NCBI RefSeq assembly: GCF_042678405.1
Contig: NZ_JBHTLI010000001.1
Location: forward strand, 558,001 to 622,000
DNA length: 64,000 bases
Direction of reading: 5' to 3'
From: Salegentibacter_A chungangensis
GTDB lineage: Bacteria; Bacteroidota; Bacteroidia; Flavobacteriales; Flavobacteriaceae
The notes beneath the pieces are model-generated. The model searched no databases and was not told the DNA's origin. It worked only from the letters and a program-made list of their open reading frames with translations. The position numbers and the translations under genes are program-made. Below are positions 24,685-33,709 of the stretch, piece after piece (position 1 is the stretch's first letter; each line of letters begins with the position of its first letter).

Positions 24685-26114
24685 TGCCAACAAATAAAAA
24701 GACGAAAATAGTTGCAACCCTTGGTCCCGCAACAAGTTCTAAAGACACCCTAAATAAAATGCTCCGTGCAGGAGTGAATGTTTTCAGGATAAATTTTTCT
24801 CACGCAAATTACGACGATGTAAGGGAGCGTATTAAAATGATTAGGGAGCTCAATGAGAAACACGGCTATAATGCCGCTATTCTCGGAGACCTCCAGGGAC
24901 CTAAATTAAGGGTGGGGACCATGAAAGAAGAAGTTGTGGTTTCTAAAGGCGATGAAATTGTTTTTGCCACAGGGGAAGAATTCAAAGGTACCGCAAAAAG
25001 GGTATATATGAATTATGAAACATTCCCTCAGGATGTTAAGGCCGGGGAGCGTATTCTTTTAGATGACGGAAAGCTGATCTTTGAAGTTGTAAGTACCAAC
25101 AAAAAAGACGAAGTAAAGACAAAAGTAATTCAGGGTGGTCCCTTGAAATCTAAAAAGGGGGTGAACCTTCCTAATACCAATATTTCCCTTCCCGCCCTTA
25201 CGGAAAAGGATGTTAAGGATGCCATCTTCGCCTGTGAAATGCAGGTAGACTGGATGGCATTGTCATTTGTAAGGCATGCAGATGATCTTATTGAACTTCA
25301 GAAATTAATAAACGAGCACAGCGAACATAAAATACCAATCATCGCTAAGATCGAAAAACCTGAAGGAGTAGCCAATATCGAAAAGATTGTGGCTTATTGT
25401 GATGGTCTTATGGTTGCACGTGGTGACCTGGGGGTTGAAATTCCTGCTCACGAAGTGCCGCTTATCCAGAAAAAACTTGTGCTTACGGCTAAGAAAGCCC
25501 GTATCCCGGTAATTATTGCTACGCAAATGATGGAGACGATGATCACCAGCCTTACGCCTACCAGGGCTGAGGTGAATGATGTGGCTAACTCTGTTATGGA
25601 TGGTGCCGATGCGGTGATGCTAAGCGGGGAGACTTCTGTAGGACAATACCCTGTAGAAGTGATCCAGAAAATGTGTCAGATCCTTGAGAGCGTTGAAAAC
25701 TCTCCGTTGATCAAGGTGCCTCACGATCCGCCGCACGTAAGAACAAAACGTTATATAACCAAAGCGGTTTGTTATCATGCTGCGCATATGGCAAACGAGA
25801 TCAAGGCGAAAGCCATTTGTACCCTTACCAATAGTGGATATACGGCCTTTCAGATCTCTGCCTGGAGACCGGAATCGCATATTCTTGTATTCACTTCTAA
25901 TAAAAGGATCCTTTCTCAGTTAAGTCTTCTTTGGGGAGTTAAAGCCTTTTTCTATGATAAGTTTGTGAGTACAGATGATACCATAGACGATGTGAACGAT
26001 ATCGCCAAAGCCGGAAAATTTGTGGAGAAGGGAGATTTCACTATTAATCTCGCAGCGATGCCGATAGCTGAAAAAGGGATGGTAAATACATTAAGGGTTT
26101 CCGAGATCAAATAA
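24684..26114 (+). CDS. pyk: Pyruvate kinase
   Basis: The 476-residue enzyme converts phosphoenolpyruvate and ADP into pyruvate and ATP. It begins with TKIVATLGPATSSKDTL, followed by NVFRINFSHANYDD, the catalytic Lys in PIIAKIEKPEG (about residue 220) and the metal and substrate block MVARGDLGVEIP (about residue 241). The C-terminal domain is shorter than in allosteric enzymes of Firmicutes and lacks an added PEP-utilising domain. It overlaps the IPExxxVDY gene by one base and ends at a terminator. Confidence 0.97.
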   Translation: MPTNKKTKIVATLGPATSSKDTLNKMLRAGVNVFRINFSHANYDDVRERIKMIRELNEKHGYNAAILGDLQGPKLRVGTMKEEVVVSKGDEIVFATGEEFKGTAKRVYMNYETFPQDVKAGERILLDDGKLIFEVVSTNKKDEVKTKVIQGGPLKSKKGVNLPNTNISLPALTEKDVKDAIFACEMQVDWMALSFVRHADDLIELQKLINEHSEHKIPIIAKIEKPEGVANIEKIVAYCDGLMVARGDLGVEIPAHEVPLIQKKLVLTAKKARIPVIIATQMMETMITSLTPTRAEVNDVANSVMDGADAVMLSGETSVGQYPVEVIQKMCQILESVENSPLIKVPHDPPHVRTKRYITKAVCYHAAHMANEIKAKAICTLTNSGYTAFQISAWRPESHILVFTSNKRILSQLSLLWGVKAFFYDKFVSTDDTIDDVNDIAKAGKFVEKGDFTINLAAMPIAEKGMVNTLRVSEIK

Positions 26115-26135
26115 GAAGCTTAAAAGACTAATATA

Positions 26136-26171
26136 AAAACCACGGGTTTCATTGAAGCCCGTGGTTTTTTT
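26136..26171. terminator. Bidirectional terminator between pyk and dinB
   Basis: AAACCACGGG and CCCGTGGTTT form the stem, with a small inner helix TTTC/GAAG, flanked by A and T runs so that it can end transcription from both convergent genes. Confidence 0.85.
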
Positions 26172-26175
26172 GTGC

Positions 26176-27267
26176 TTAAAATTCAAACTTCAACTGAACC
26201 GCTATCTCTTTCTTGTCTTCCTTTTCTTCGGCTTTATCGGTATTCAGATTAGAGAGGGAAATACCGAGCAGTCTTACCGAATCCTTCATTTTTTCCTGGT
26301 AAAGTAATTCTTTCGCGATCTCCAGGATCAGTTCTTTACTTGAAATAAAATAGGAAATTGTCTTGCTGCGCGTCTGAAGACTGAAATCGCTGTATTTTAT
26401 CTTCAGGGTAATGGTTTTACCCGCTACCTTGCTTTTGGTAAGCCTTCGCTCGATCTCTTCGGCAATGTTCTCCAGTTTTTCAAGCATGAATATTTCTGAA
26501 GAAATATTTTCGTTGAAGGTTCTCTCGGCTCCTAATGATTTTCTTATCCGGTTCGGTTTCACCTCGCTTAGGTGAATTCCTCTCACCACATTGTAGTAAT
26601 GCTTTCCGCTTTTTCCGAAATGGTCTGTAAGGAATTCTTCCGTTTTTTGCTTCAGGTCTTTCCCGGTGAAAATACCAAGACTGTACATTTTATCGGCCGT
26701 GACCTTTCCTACTCCGTGAAATTTCCTGATCTCCAGATCTTCCAGGAATTCTTCGACCTCTTCAGGATTAACGGTTTTCTGCCCGTTAGGTTTATTGTAA
26801 TCGCTGGCAATTTTAGCGATGAATTTATTGATGGAAATTCCGGCGGAGGCGTTCAGTCCCGTCTTTTCCTTTATCTTTTCCCTTATTTCCTGAGCGATAA
26901 GGGTGGCGCTGGGATTCCCTTTTTTATTCTCTGTCACATCCAGATAAGCTTCATCCAGCGATAAAGGTTCCACAAGATCTGTGTATTCCAGAAAGATTTC
27001 CCTGATTCGCTGAGAGATCTCGCGGTAACGATCAAATCTTGGTTTTACGAAAATAAGCTGCGGGCAGTTCCTTTTGGCGATCACACTGCTCATAGCGCTT
27101 TTCACCCCAAATTTCCTGGCTTCGTAACTTGCAGCGCTTACCACGCCGCGTTGGGAACTTCCGCCTACAGCAATAGCCTTTCCTCGCAACTCAGGATTAT
27201 CAAGCTGCTCTACCGAGGCGTAGAAGGCGTCCATATCTATATGAATTATTTTCCGAAGCTGATGCAC
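26176..27267 (-). CDS. dinB: DNA polymerase IV (Y family)
   Basis: The 363-residue translesion polymerase has the palm motifs IHIDMDAFYASVEQ (residues 8-21) and LSLDEAYLDVT (about residues 103-113), which hold the catalytic acids, then a helix-hairpin-helix thumb around KFHGVGKVTADKMYSLG (about residue 183) and a little-finger domain. The C-terminal tail (DKAEEKEDKKEIAVQLKFEF) ends in QLKFEF, which resembles a beta-clamp-binding sequence. No LexA-type site was noticed upstream. It is monocistronic. Confidence 0.95.
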   Translation of the reverse strand: MHQLRKIIHIDMDAFYASVEQLDNPELRGKAIAVGGSSQRGVVSAASYEARKFGVKSAMSSVIAKRNCPQLIFVKPRFDRYREISQRIREIFLEYTDLVEPLSLDEAYLDVTENKKGNPSATLIAQEIREKIKEKTGLNASAGISINKFIAKIASDYNKPNGQKTVNPEEVEEFLEDLEIRKFHGVGKVTADKMYSLGIFTGKDLKQKTEEFLTDHFGKSGKHYYNVVRGIHLSEVKPNRIRKSLGAERTFNENISSEIFMLEKLENIAEEIERRLTKSKVAGKTITLKIKYSDFSLQTRSKTISYFISSKELILEIAKELLYQEKMKDSVRLLGISLSNLNTDKAEEKEDKKEIAVQLKFEF

Positions 27268-27336
27268 TCTGCAAATTTAACTAATCATTAAAGATGAGGT
27301 GCAGGTGCACAGGCTTAAAAACTCAAAACAATATCC

Positions 27337-27344
27337 TATATTTG
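27337..27344 (+). promoter_or_regulatory. -7 box ahead of the Rossmann oxidoreductase gene
   Basis: TATATTTG matches the -7 consensus, 78 bases before the ATG. The -33 position reads CTTA, so the promoter call is tentative. Confidence 0.4.
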
Positions 27345-27421
27345 ATAATACGGGGGCAAAGGAATTTTTTTCATTCAGAACTTAAAGAAGTTCCTCCGCT
27401 TTTCTTTCTTTTGCGGGAATT

Positions 27422-28087
27422 ATGGAAAAAACGGCGATAATTTTAGGGGCAACGGGGTTAACCGGCGGTATTCTGCTTCGGGAGCTATTGGAGAATGATG
27501 AGTACTCTAAACTTATTCTTTTTTCCAGGAGTTCTTGTGGGATAGATCATCCGAAGATCGAAGAACACCTTATAGATCTATTTCAATTAAAGGAGCACCG
27601 CAGTAAATTTAAGGCTGATGAGGTTTTCTGTTGTATCGGGACCACTAAGAGTAAAACTCCGGACCCGGAAACTTACCGGAAGATAGACTATGGAATTCCC
27701 GTTACCGCCGCAGAATTATGCATTCAGAATAATATTACTACCTATCTCGTGATCTCAGCAATGGGAGCGGACTCTTCCAGCCGAATATTCTATAATAAAA
27801 CAAAAGGTGAGATGGAAGAGGCAGTTCTGGCCTGTAAGATTCCGCATACTTATATTTTAAGGCCTTCCCTTATTTCGGGAACCCGAAAGGAAAGCCGCCT
27901 GGGAGAAAATATAGCGAAACAGGTGATGAAGGTGCTGGATCACCTTATGATTGGAGCATTAAAAAAATACCGATCTATTGCACCTGAAGCAATAGTTAAG
28001 GCAATGCTACTCCTTGCAAAGGAAAAAAATAAAAAGACCGTGATAGAGTCTGATGAGATTAAACAAATAGCTGCTAACTATAAATAA
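27422..28087 (+). CDS. NAD(P)-binding Rossmann-fold oxidoreductase (HTATIP2/YwnB-like)
   Basis: The 221-residue protein starts with the nucleotide-binding loop LGATGLTGGILLREL (residues 8-22), followed by DEVFCCIGTTKSKTPDPETYRKID, which is typical of the atypical short-chain dehydrogenases related to HTATIP2. An active-site-like TYLVISAMGADSSSRIFYNKTKGE segment holds a Tyr and Lys (YNKTK). The substrate is unknown. It sits 15 bases upstream of the CYTH gene, and the three genes to 29085 look like one transcript. Confidence 0.8.
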   Translation: MEKTAIILGATGLTGGILLRELLENDEYSKLILFSRSSCGIDHPKIEEHLIDLFQLKEHRSKFKADEVFCCIGTTKSKTPDPETYRKIDYGIPVTAAELCIQNNITTYLVISAMGADSSSRIFYNKTKGEMEEAVLACKIPHTYILRPSLISGTRKESRLGENIAKQVMKVLDHLMIGALKKYRSIAPEAIVKAMLLLAKEKNKKTVIESDEIKQIAANYK

Positions 28088-28102
28088 AAGAAGGAAGCCG
28101 GA

Positions 28103-28576
28103 ATGATCGAAATAGAAAGAAAGTTCTTAGTGAAGTCTGATGCCTTTAAAGATAAGGCTTATAAAAAAATCGCGATTCTGCAGGGGTTTTTGAATACGCA
28201 TCCTAACCGGACCGTACGGGTAAGAATAAAGGGGGAAAAAGCCTATCTTACAGTTAAGGGGAAAACCAATAAGGAAGGCCTCACAAGGTTCGAATGGGAG
28301 AAAGAGATCAAGAAAACCGATGCTCATTCGCTTATAGATCTTTGTGAGCCCGGAATAATCGACAAGACCAGGTATCTCGTAAAGTCGGGGAAACACACCT
28401 TTGAAGTAGATGAGTTTTTTGGTGATAACCAGGGGCTGATGGTCGCCGAAGTAGAGCTGAAGTCTGAAACCGAAGATTTTGAGAAACCGGACTGGCTGGG
28501 GAGAGAAGTTACCGGCGATGTGAAATATTACAACTCGCAATTATCTAAGAAACCTTTTAAAAAATGGGAAGATTAA
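28103..28576 (+). CDS. CYTH domain protein (triphosphate tunnel family)
   Basis: The 157-residue protein starts MIEIERKFLV, the ExExK signature of CYTH proteins, and continues with the alternating charged strands (RVRIKGEKAYLTVKG, TRFEWEKEI, FEVDEFFGDNQGLMVAEVEL) that line the triphosphate-binding tunnel. Bacterial members hydrolyse inorganic triphosphate; adenylate cyclase activity is less likely for a short single-domain protein. The end overlaps the start of the lipoprotein gene by 13 bases. Confidence 0.88.
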   Translation: MIEIERKFLVKSDAFKDKAYKKIAILQGFLNTHPNRTVRVRIKGEKAYLTVKGKTNKEGLTRFEWEKEIKKTDAHSLIDLCEPGIIDKTRYLVKSGKHTFEVDEFFGDNQGLMVAEVELKSETEDFEKPDWLGREVTGDVKYYNSQLSKKPFKKWED

Positions 28577-29085
28577 AGCTATTAAAGAATACAATCGGAA
28601 CTCTGTTTCTAGCAACTTTACTAACTGCCTGTGATCAGCCTGTGGAGAAGACCCGTGGTGTTCCGGCTGCAAGCGAAGTAAAGACCGAAAGCCATAACTT
28701 GACCGGTATTAAAGCCCGGGCCGAAGCACTCAAAAAGGAAGGGTATAAGACTTTTACTTATCAAGAAGGAGATACCACTTATCTCATGCAGCAATATTAT
28801 ATGGTTTTCCTGAAAGCGGGAGATAAAAGGAACCAGGATTCTACCGAAGTTGCCGAACTTCAAAAAAAGCATCTTGCTCATTTAAGCCGAATGGCAGAAG
28901 AAGGTTACGCCAGCCTTATAGGTCCATTTGGAGACGACGGGGAGATCCGTGGCATCGTGGTCTTTAATACTCCTACGCAGGAAGAGGCCGACAGTCTGGC
29001 CAATCTTGACCCAATGGTGAAAGCCGGACGGTTAAAGGTGGAAGTTCACCCGTGGTGGACCGCTAAAGGCGGAAAACTTGAATAA
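28564..29085 (+). CDS. Predicted lipoprotein with YciI-like domain
   Basis: The 173-residue protein has a lipoprotein signal, LATLLTACDQ, with the lipid-modified Cys near residue 23, a linker, and then a YciI-like domain from about residue 75 (YYMVFLKAGDKRNQDSTEV, HLAHLSRMAEEGYASLIGPFGDDGEIRGI, ADSLANLDPMVKAGRLKVEVHPWW). YciI-like proteins are small ferredoxin-fold enzymes, and the His/Asp pair typical of the family appears as H in HLAHL and D in NLDP. An exported, membrane-anchored form is unusual. Function is unknown. It overlaps the CYTH gene. Confidence 0.75.
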   Translation: MGRLKLLKNTIGTLFLATLLTACDQPVEKTRGVPAASEVKTESHNLTGIKARAEALKKEGYKTFTYQEGDTTYLMQQYYMVFLKAGDKRNQDSTEVAELQKKHLAHLSRMAEEGYASLIGPFGDDGEIRGIVVFNTPTQEEADSLANLDPMVKAGRLKVEVHPWWTAKGGKLE

Positions 29086-29121
29086 TAAAACAGTCCCGAA
29101 AAAATAACTTCCCGGGACTGT
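29086..29121 (-). terminator. Terminator of the RND efflux operon
   Basis: On the minus strand ACAGTCCCG and CGGGACTGT form a 9-bp stem followed by TTTTATTATT, 32 bases after the last stop codon of the operon. Confidence 0.7.
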
Positions 29122-29152
29122 CCCTCCAACAATTAATAAGATAAAATTCAAA

Positions 29153-30553
29153 TTATTGCCATCCGCCCCCAAGGGCTTCATACAATGCTACAATAGATTT
29201 AAGCCGGTTAAATTCGGCATTTATTAGCCCTAATCTTGAGGTCAGGGCATTTTCTCTTGCCGTAAGGACCTCAAGATAATTGGCATAACCACTGTTCAGT
29301 AATTCCTGTGAATAGTCTGAGGCTTTGCTGTAGGCTTCAAACTCCTTCGATTGTACTTCTATTTTCTCTGTACTCGCCTCATAGTTATAAAGAGCATCAG
29401 AAACTTCTTTCCCGGCAGTTAACAATGCCAGCCTGAAATTAAGCAAGGCTTCCTGCTGCCTGGCCTGGGAAACTTCATATTCGGTCCTTATTCTGCGTCC
29501 CTGTAAGATAGGCTCTGCCAGGGAGCCGGCAAGATTGGCGAAAAGCGAGTTCACATCGAAAAGGTCTTTGAGTTCAAGGCTTTGGAAACCTCCGGAAGCA
29601 GAGAGCCTGAGAGAAGGATAAAAATTACTCCTCGCAACGTTAGTCAGTTCAAAGGCATTTACCAGGTTATACTCGGCAGCCATTACATCTGGTCGGTTTC
29701 TCAATAACTGTGCGGGCACACCGGTATTAAGCCCGGTCGTGATCTTCTGATCTTCCAGTTGGCCTCGTTCGATCTCGTGGGGCCCTTCCCCAAGAAGTAT
29801 GGAGAAACTGTTTTCCAGCAGCCTGATCTCATTTTTGATATCGATTAAAAGGGCCTGGGCCGTATAAAGCTGTGCTTCGGTTTGCTGCACGCCTACTTCG
29901 GTAAGGTTCCCCGCGTCTTTTAGTGCCTTTGTGGTTTCAAGGCTTTTGGTCCTGTTCTCTATGGTCTCTTCGGTAATCCTTCTTTGTTCATCCAGCATCA
30001 GCAGCTGATAGTAGGTAGTGGCTATATTAGAAATAAGCCTTGTTTTCACCGCTTTATGGGCCGCTACACTTTGCAGGTAGGAAGCCTGAAAAGCGCGTTC
30101 ATTACTTCTTATCTTTCCCCAGATATCTGCCTCCCAGGAAAGATTTCCCGTTACATCGAACTGGGTGATACTTCCGTCGAAAACCGAGCCGAACTGCCCA
30201 TTTTCAGAAAGATTCTGGTAATTCACATTCGCTCCTACATCCAGGGTAGGCAGGTAACCTGCTTTTCCCTGTTTTACATAGGCTTCGGCAGCCAGCATTT
30301 GCTGAATGGCAATGCGAATATCGATATTGTTCTGAAGTCCCTGCTCGATATATGAAGTTAACAGCGGATCGGTGAACATCTCTCTCCAGGAAACTTCAGC
30401 CATATTCAGGCTGTCCTGTGGGAGCCGGTCTGTGCGATATGCATCTTGGGTCACCACATCGGGGCGCTCATAATCTTTTGCCGCAAAACAGGATACCAGT
30501 AAAAAAGGTACTGCTGCAAGGATCAGGAACGTATATATTCGGTTGGTTTTCAT
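29153..30553 (-). CDS. Outer-membrane efflux channel, TolC/OprM family lipoprotein
   Basis: The 466-residue protein is the outer-membrane part of the tripartite pump encoded with it. Signal sequence and lipobox are seen in FLILAAVPFLLVSCFAAKDYERP. Two long coiled-coil repeats follow, with the NLSWEADIWGKIRSNERAFQAS and RNRPDVMAAEYNLVNAF blocks typical of NodT/OprM. I start it at the ATG at 30553, one base after the TAG of the RND gene; the longer frame adds 27 residues inside that gene and would hide the lipoprotein signal. It is the last gene of the operon. Confidence 0.9.
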   Translation of the reverse strand: MKTNRIYTFLILAAVPFLLVSCFAAKDYERPDVVTQDAYRTDRLPQDSLNMAEVSWREMFTDPLLTSYIEQGLQNNIDIRIAIQQMLAAEAYVKQGKAGYLPTLDVGANVNYQNLSENGQFGSVFDGSITQFDVTGNLSWEADIWGKIRSNERAFQASYLQSVAAHKAVKTRLISNIATTYYQLLMLDEQRRITEETIENRTKSLETTKALKDAGNLTEVGVQQTEAQLYTAQALLIDIKNEIRLLENSFSILLGEGPHEIERGQLEDQKITTGLNTGVPAQLLRNRPDVMAAEYNLVNAFELTNVARSNFYPSLRLSASGGFQSLELKDLFDVNSLFANLAGSLAEPILQGRRIRTEYEVSQARQQEALLNFRLALLTAGKEVSDALYNYEASTEKIEVQSKEFEAYSKASDYSQELLNSGYANYLEVLTARENALTSRLGLINAEFNRLKSIVALYEALGGGWQ

Positions 30554-30554
30554 A

Positions 30555-33500
30555 CTATTCAATTTCTTTCGGTTTTTCATCTTCTTTCTCAGGAGCTCCG
30601 GTGATCCTTTCCTGCAACCACTGGAAGGCAACAAATAGAATAGGAATTACAAATACGCCAAGGATGGTTCCGAAGAACAAACCTCCGGCGGCACCGGTAC
30701 CAATAGACCTGTTCCCTTCGGCACCAACCCCGCTTGCGAGCACGAGTGGCATAAGCCCGAGGATAAAGGCGAAGGAAGTCATTAAGATAGGTCTTAATCT
30801 CACTTTCGCGCCGTCTAAGGCGGCTTCGGTAAGGCTAAGCCCTTGCCGGCGTCTCTGTATGGCGAATTCCACGATCAGAATAGCATTCTTGGCAAGCAGG
30901 CCAATAAGCATTATAAGGGCTATCTGAAAATAGATGTTGTTCTGAAGCCCCATTAAAAAAGTTGTAAAATAGGCTCCTGCCACCCCAAGGGGTAATGAAA
31001 AGATCACCGCGAATGGCAATAAATAACTTTCATACTGAGCCGCGAGCAGAAAGTATACAAAGACGATACTCAACATAAAGATGATCCCGGCCTGACCTCC
31101 TGAAGCGATCTCTTCCCGGGTGATCCCGGAGAATGTAATGTCATACTCTGCAGGCAGGTTTTCATCGGCAAGGCGCCGGATACTAGCAATGGCATCCCCG
31201 GAACTGTATCCGGGCGCGGTGGTTCCGTTAACGGTTACCGAATTGAAAAGATTGAACCTATTCACGGTTTGAGGGCCGTATACCCTCTTAAGACTTACAA
31301 ACTGTGAAATGGGAGCCATTTCACCCCCGGGGGTCTTCACAAAAATACTGTTCAGGCTCTCCTTGTTTTGCCTGTCTTCGGGAAGGGCCTGAACAAAAAC
31401 ACGGTACTGTTTGCCGAAACGACTAAAATCGCTGGCATAAAACCCGCCCACATAGCCCTGGAGTGTTCTCAGGATATCATTAACCGAAACTCCGGCCTGT
31501 TTTGCCCTGGCAATATCTATATCCAGTTCCAGTTGTGGGAAGTTTGTGCTGAAGGAATTGGAAGCAAAGGCTACCGAAGGTTCCTGGTTCAACTTTCCTA
31601 CAAACTCTGAAGCTGTTTTGTCCAGTTCTTTTAATTCTCCTGAGGCCTTATCCAGAATGCGCATTTCAAATCCATCGGCACTCCCGAATCCGGGCACACT
31701 TGGCGGAGTGAAAAACAGGATGCTGGCATCTTTAATGGCTGCCGATCTCCTGTTGAGCTTAGCCATTATACCTTCAACCGAAGTTTCTTCAGTTTCCCTT
31801 TTATCCCAGTTTTCCAGAATAATGAAGCCCATCGCATAAGAACTTCCCGAACCGGAGAAGAAGTTCCTGCCACTTATCATGGAGGCGGTCCTGATCCCTT
31901 CAATCTGTTCCATCTCGTTATACAGATCTTCGGTTACTTTCTGAGATCTGTCCAGAGAGGCTCCCGGTGGCAGTTCGATATTGACAAAAATCACACCCCG
32001 GTCTTCAGAGGGAACAAAGCCGGAAGGAATATTGTTGTTGATCCAGAAGATGGCGCCAACGGCAAGCGCAAGAGCGATAGCCGAAACCCAGCGGTACTTC
32101 ATCAGGAATCCCAAAGACCTTATATATTTCTTTCTGGTTGCCGAAAAGGCGGTATTAAAGGCCATATAGAAACGCTCCAGAAGATTCTTTTTCTTTCCGT
32201 TTTTATCCTTTTTCGGTTTAAGAAAGATCGCACACAGGGCAGGGCTTAAGGTAAGAGCGTTCAGGGCAGAGATAAGGATCGCGATGATAAGCGTTACCCC
32301 GAATTGTTCATAAAACACTCCTGCCGGACCTTTGATAAAGGTAATTGGAATAAATACCGCTGCCATCACCAGGGTGATCGAGATAATGGCTCCGCTTATC
32401 TCCCCCATTGCCGAGACCGAAGCTTTCTTCGCGTTGGTGTAACCTCCTTCCAGTTTGGCATAGACTGCTTCCACCACTACTATGGCGTCATCTACCACAA
32501 TCCCGATCGCAAGAATTAAGGCGAATAGGGTTAGGAGATTTATAGAATATCCTAAAATTCCCAGGAAGAAGAAGGTCCCGATTATCGAAACCGGAACTGC
32601 AATAGCCGGGATCAATGTCGATTTTATATCCTGAAGAAAGACAAATACCACTAAGAATACCAACAGAAAGGCCTCAATAAGCGTCATTTTCACCTTGCTG
32701 ATGGAGGCAGTTAAGAACTTATTTGTATCATAGTTAATCAGGTATTCCACCCCCGGAGGAAAATCTTCCTCAAGCTCATCCATTTTATCATAGATCTTCT
32801 CAATGATTTCCTGGGCGTTGGAGCCCGGAGTCTGAAACACACCAAAGTTGATCCCCGGATGTCCTTTGGACCTTGATACCGAAGAATAGTTGAAAGCATC
32901 AAGTTCTACTCTGGCTACATCTTTTACCCTTAGAAAACTTCCATTTTCACGGGCCTTGATGATGATATCTCCGTATTCTTCAGCGGTTTTATAGCGACCT
33001 TTATACTTGATCACATATTCGAAAGATTCCCCGGCATTCTGACCCAGAGATCCTGCAGCGGCCTCAAGACTTTGTTCATTTATGGCATTTATGACATCGG
33101 TGGTGGACAGCCCGTAATTAGCCATTTTATCGGGGTCCAGCCAGATCCGCATCGAGTAGTCCTTACCTCCAAAAACGTTTACCGCACCCACCCCGTTGAT
33201 ACGCTGAAGCTCGGGCGTTACATTGATCTTGAGGTAATTCTGGATAAAGGTATCATCATATTCAGGGGTCGTGGAATATACTGCGGCATAGAGAAGAGCC
33301 GAGTTTTGCTGTTTTGAAGTGATCACCCCCGCACGGGTTACTTCAGACGGTAAAAGGGAATTGGCCCTTGCCACCCTGTTTTGAACGTTCACCGCAGCAA
33401 TATCGGGATCCACTCCCTGCTCAAAGAATACCTGTATACTGGCGCTTCCATCGTTACTGGCACTGGAGGTGATATAGGTCATTCCCTCCACCCCGTTTAT

Positions 33501-33704
33501 CTGTTCCTCAATAGGGACGATAACGCTTTCCAGAATGGTCTCTGCATTGGCACCGGGATATGAGGCCGAAACCTGAACGGTTGGCGGGGCGATATCGGGA
33601 TATTGGGTTACCGGCAGTTCCTGTAATCCAAGGATACCCAGCAGCACCAGGATAATGGAGATCACAGTAGAAAGAACCGGTCTTTCAATGAATTTCTTTA
33701 GCAT
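30555..33704 (-). CDS. RND multidrug efflux permease, HAE1 (AcrB/MexB) family
   Basis: The 1049-residue inner-membrane proton antiporter shows the full AcrB-type layout: two sets of six helices and two large periplasmic loops. It starts MLKKFIERPVLSTVISIILV, has the proton-relay pair in ILAIGIVVDDAIVVVEAVYAK (about residue 405), the FVPSEDRGVIFVNIELPPGAS block (about residue 570) and GLLAKNAILIVEFA (about residue 945). These are features of the HAE1, not heavy-metal, branch. It likely exports hydrophobic drugs, dyes or detergents. It is flanked by adaptor and outer-membrane genes in one transcript. Confidence 0.96.
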   Translation of the reverse strand: MLKKFIERPVLSTVISIILVLLGILGLQELPVTQYPDIAPPTVQVSASYPGANAETILESVIVPIEEQINGVEGMTYITSSASNDGSASIQVFFEQGVDPDIAAVNVQNRVARANSLLPSEVTRAGVITSKQQNSALLYAAVYSTTPEYDDTFIQNYLKINVTPELQRINGVGAVNVFGGKDYSMRIWLDPDKMANYGLSTTDVINAINEQSLEAAAGSLGQNAGESFEYVIKYKGRYKTAEEYGDIIIKARENGSFLRVKDVARVELDAFNYSSVSRSKGHPGINFGVFQTPGSNAQEIIEKIYDKMDELEEDFPPGVEYLINYDTNKFLTASISKVKMTLIEAFLLVFLVVFVFLQDIKSTLIPAIAVPVSIIGTFFFLGILGYSINLLTLFALILAIGIVVDDAIVVVEAVYAKLEGGYTNAKKASVSAMGEISGAIISITLVMAAVFIPITFIKGPAGVFYEQFGVTLIIAILISALNALTLSPALCAIFLKPKKDKNGKKKNLLERFYMAFNTAFSATRKKYIRSLGFLMKYRWVSAIALALAVGAIFWINNNIPSGFVPSEDRGVIFVNIELPPGASLDRSQKVTEDLYNEMEQIEGIRTASMISGRNFFSGSGSSYAMGFIILENWDKRETEETSVEGIMAKLNRRSAAIKDASILFFTPPSVPGFGSADGFEMRILDKASGELKELDKTASEFVGKLNQEPSVAFASNSFSTNFPQLELDIDIARAKQAGVSVNDILRTLQGYVGGFYASDFSRFGKQYRVFVQALPEDRQNKESLNSIFVKTPGGEMAPISQFVSLKRVYGPQTVNRFNLFNSVTVNGTTAPGYSSGDAIASIRRLADENLPAEYDITFSGITREEIASGGQAGIIFMLSIVFVYFLLAAQYESYLLPFAVIFSLPLGVAGAYFTTFLMGLQNNIYFQIALIMLIGLLAKNAILIVEFAIQRRRQGLSLTEAALDGAKVRLRPILMTSFAFILGLMPLVLASGVGAEGNRSIGTGAAGGLFFGTILGVFVIPILFVAFQWLQERITGAPEKEDEKPKEIE

Positions 33705-33709
33705 AATTA

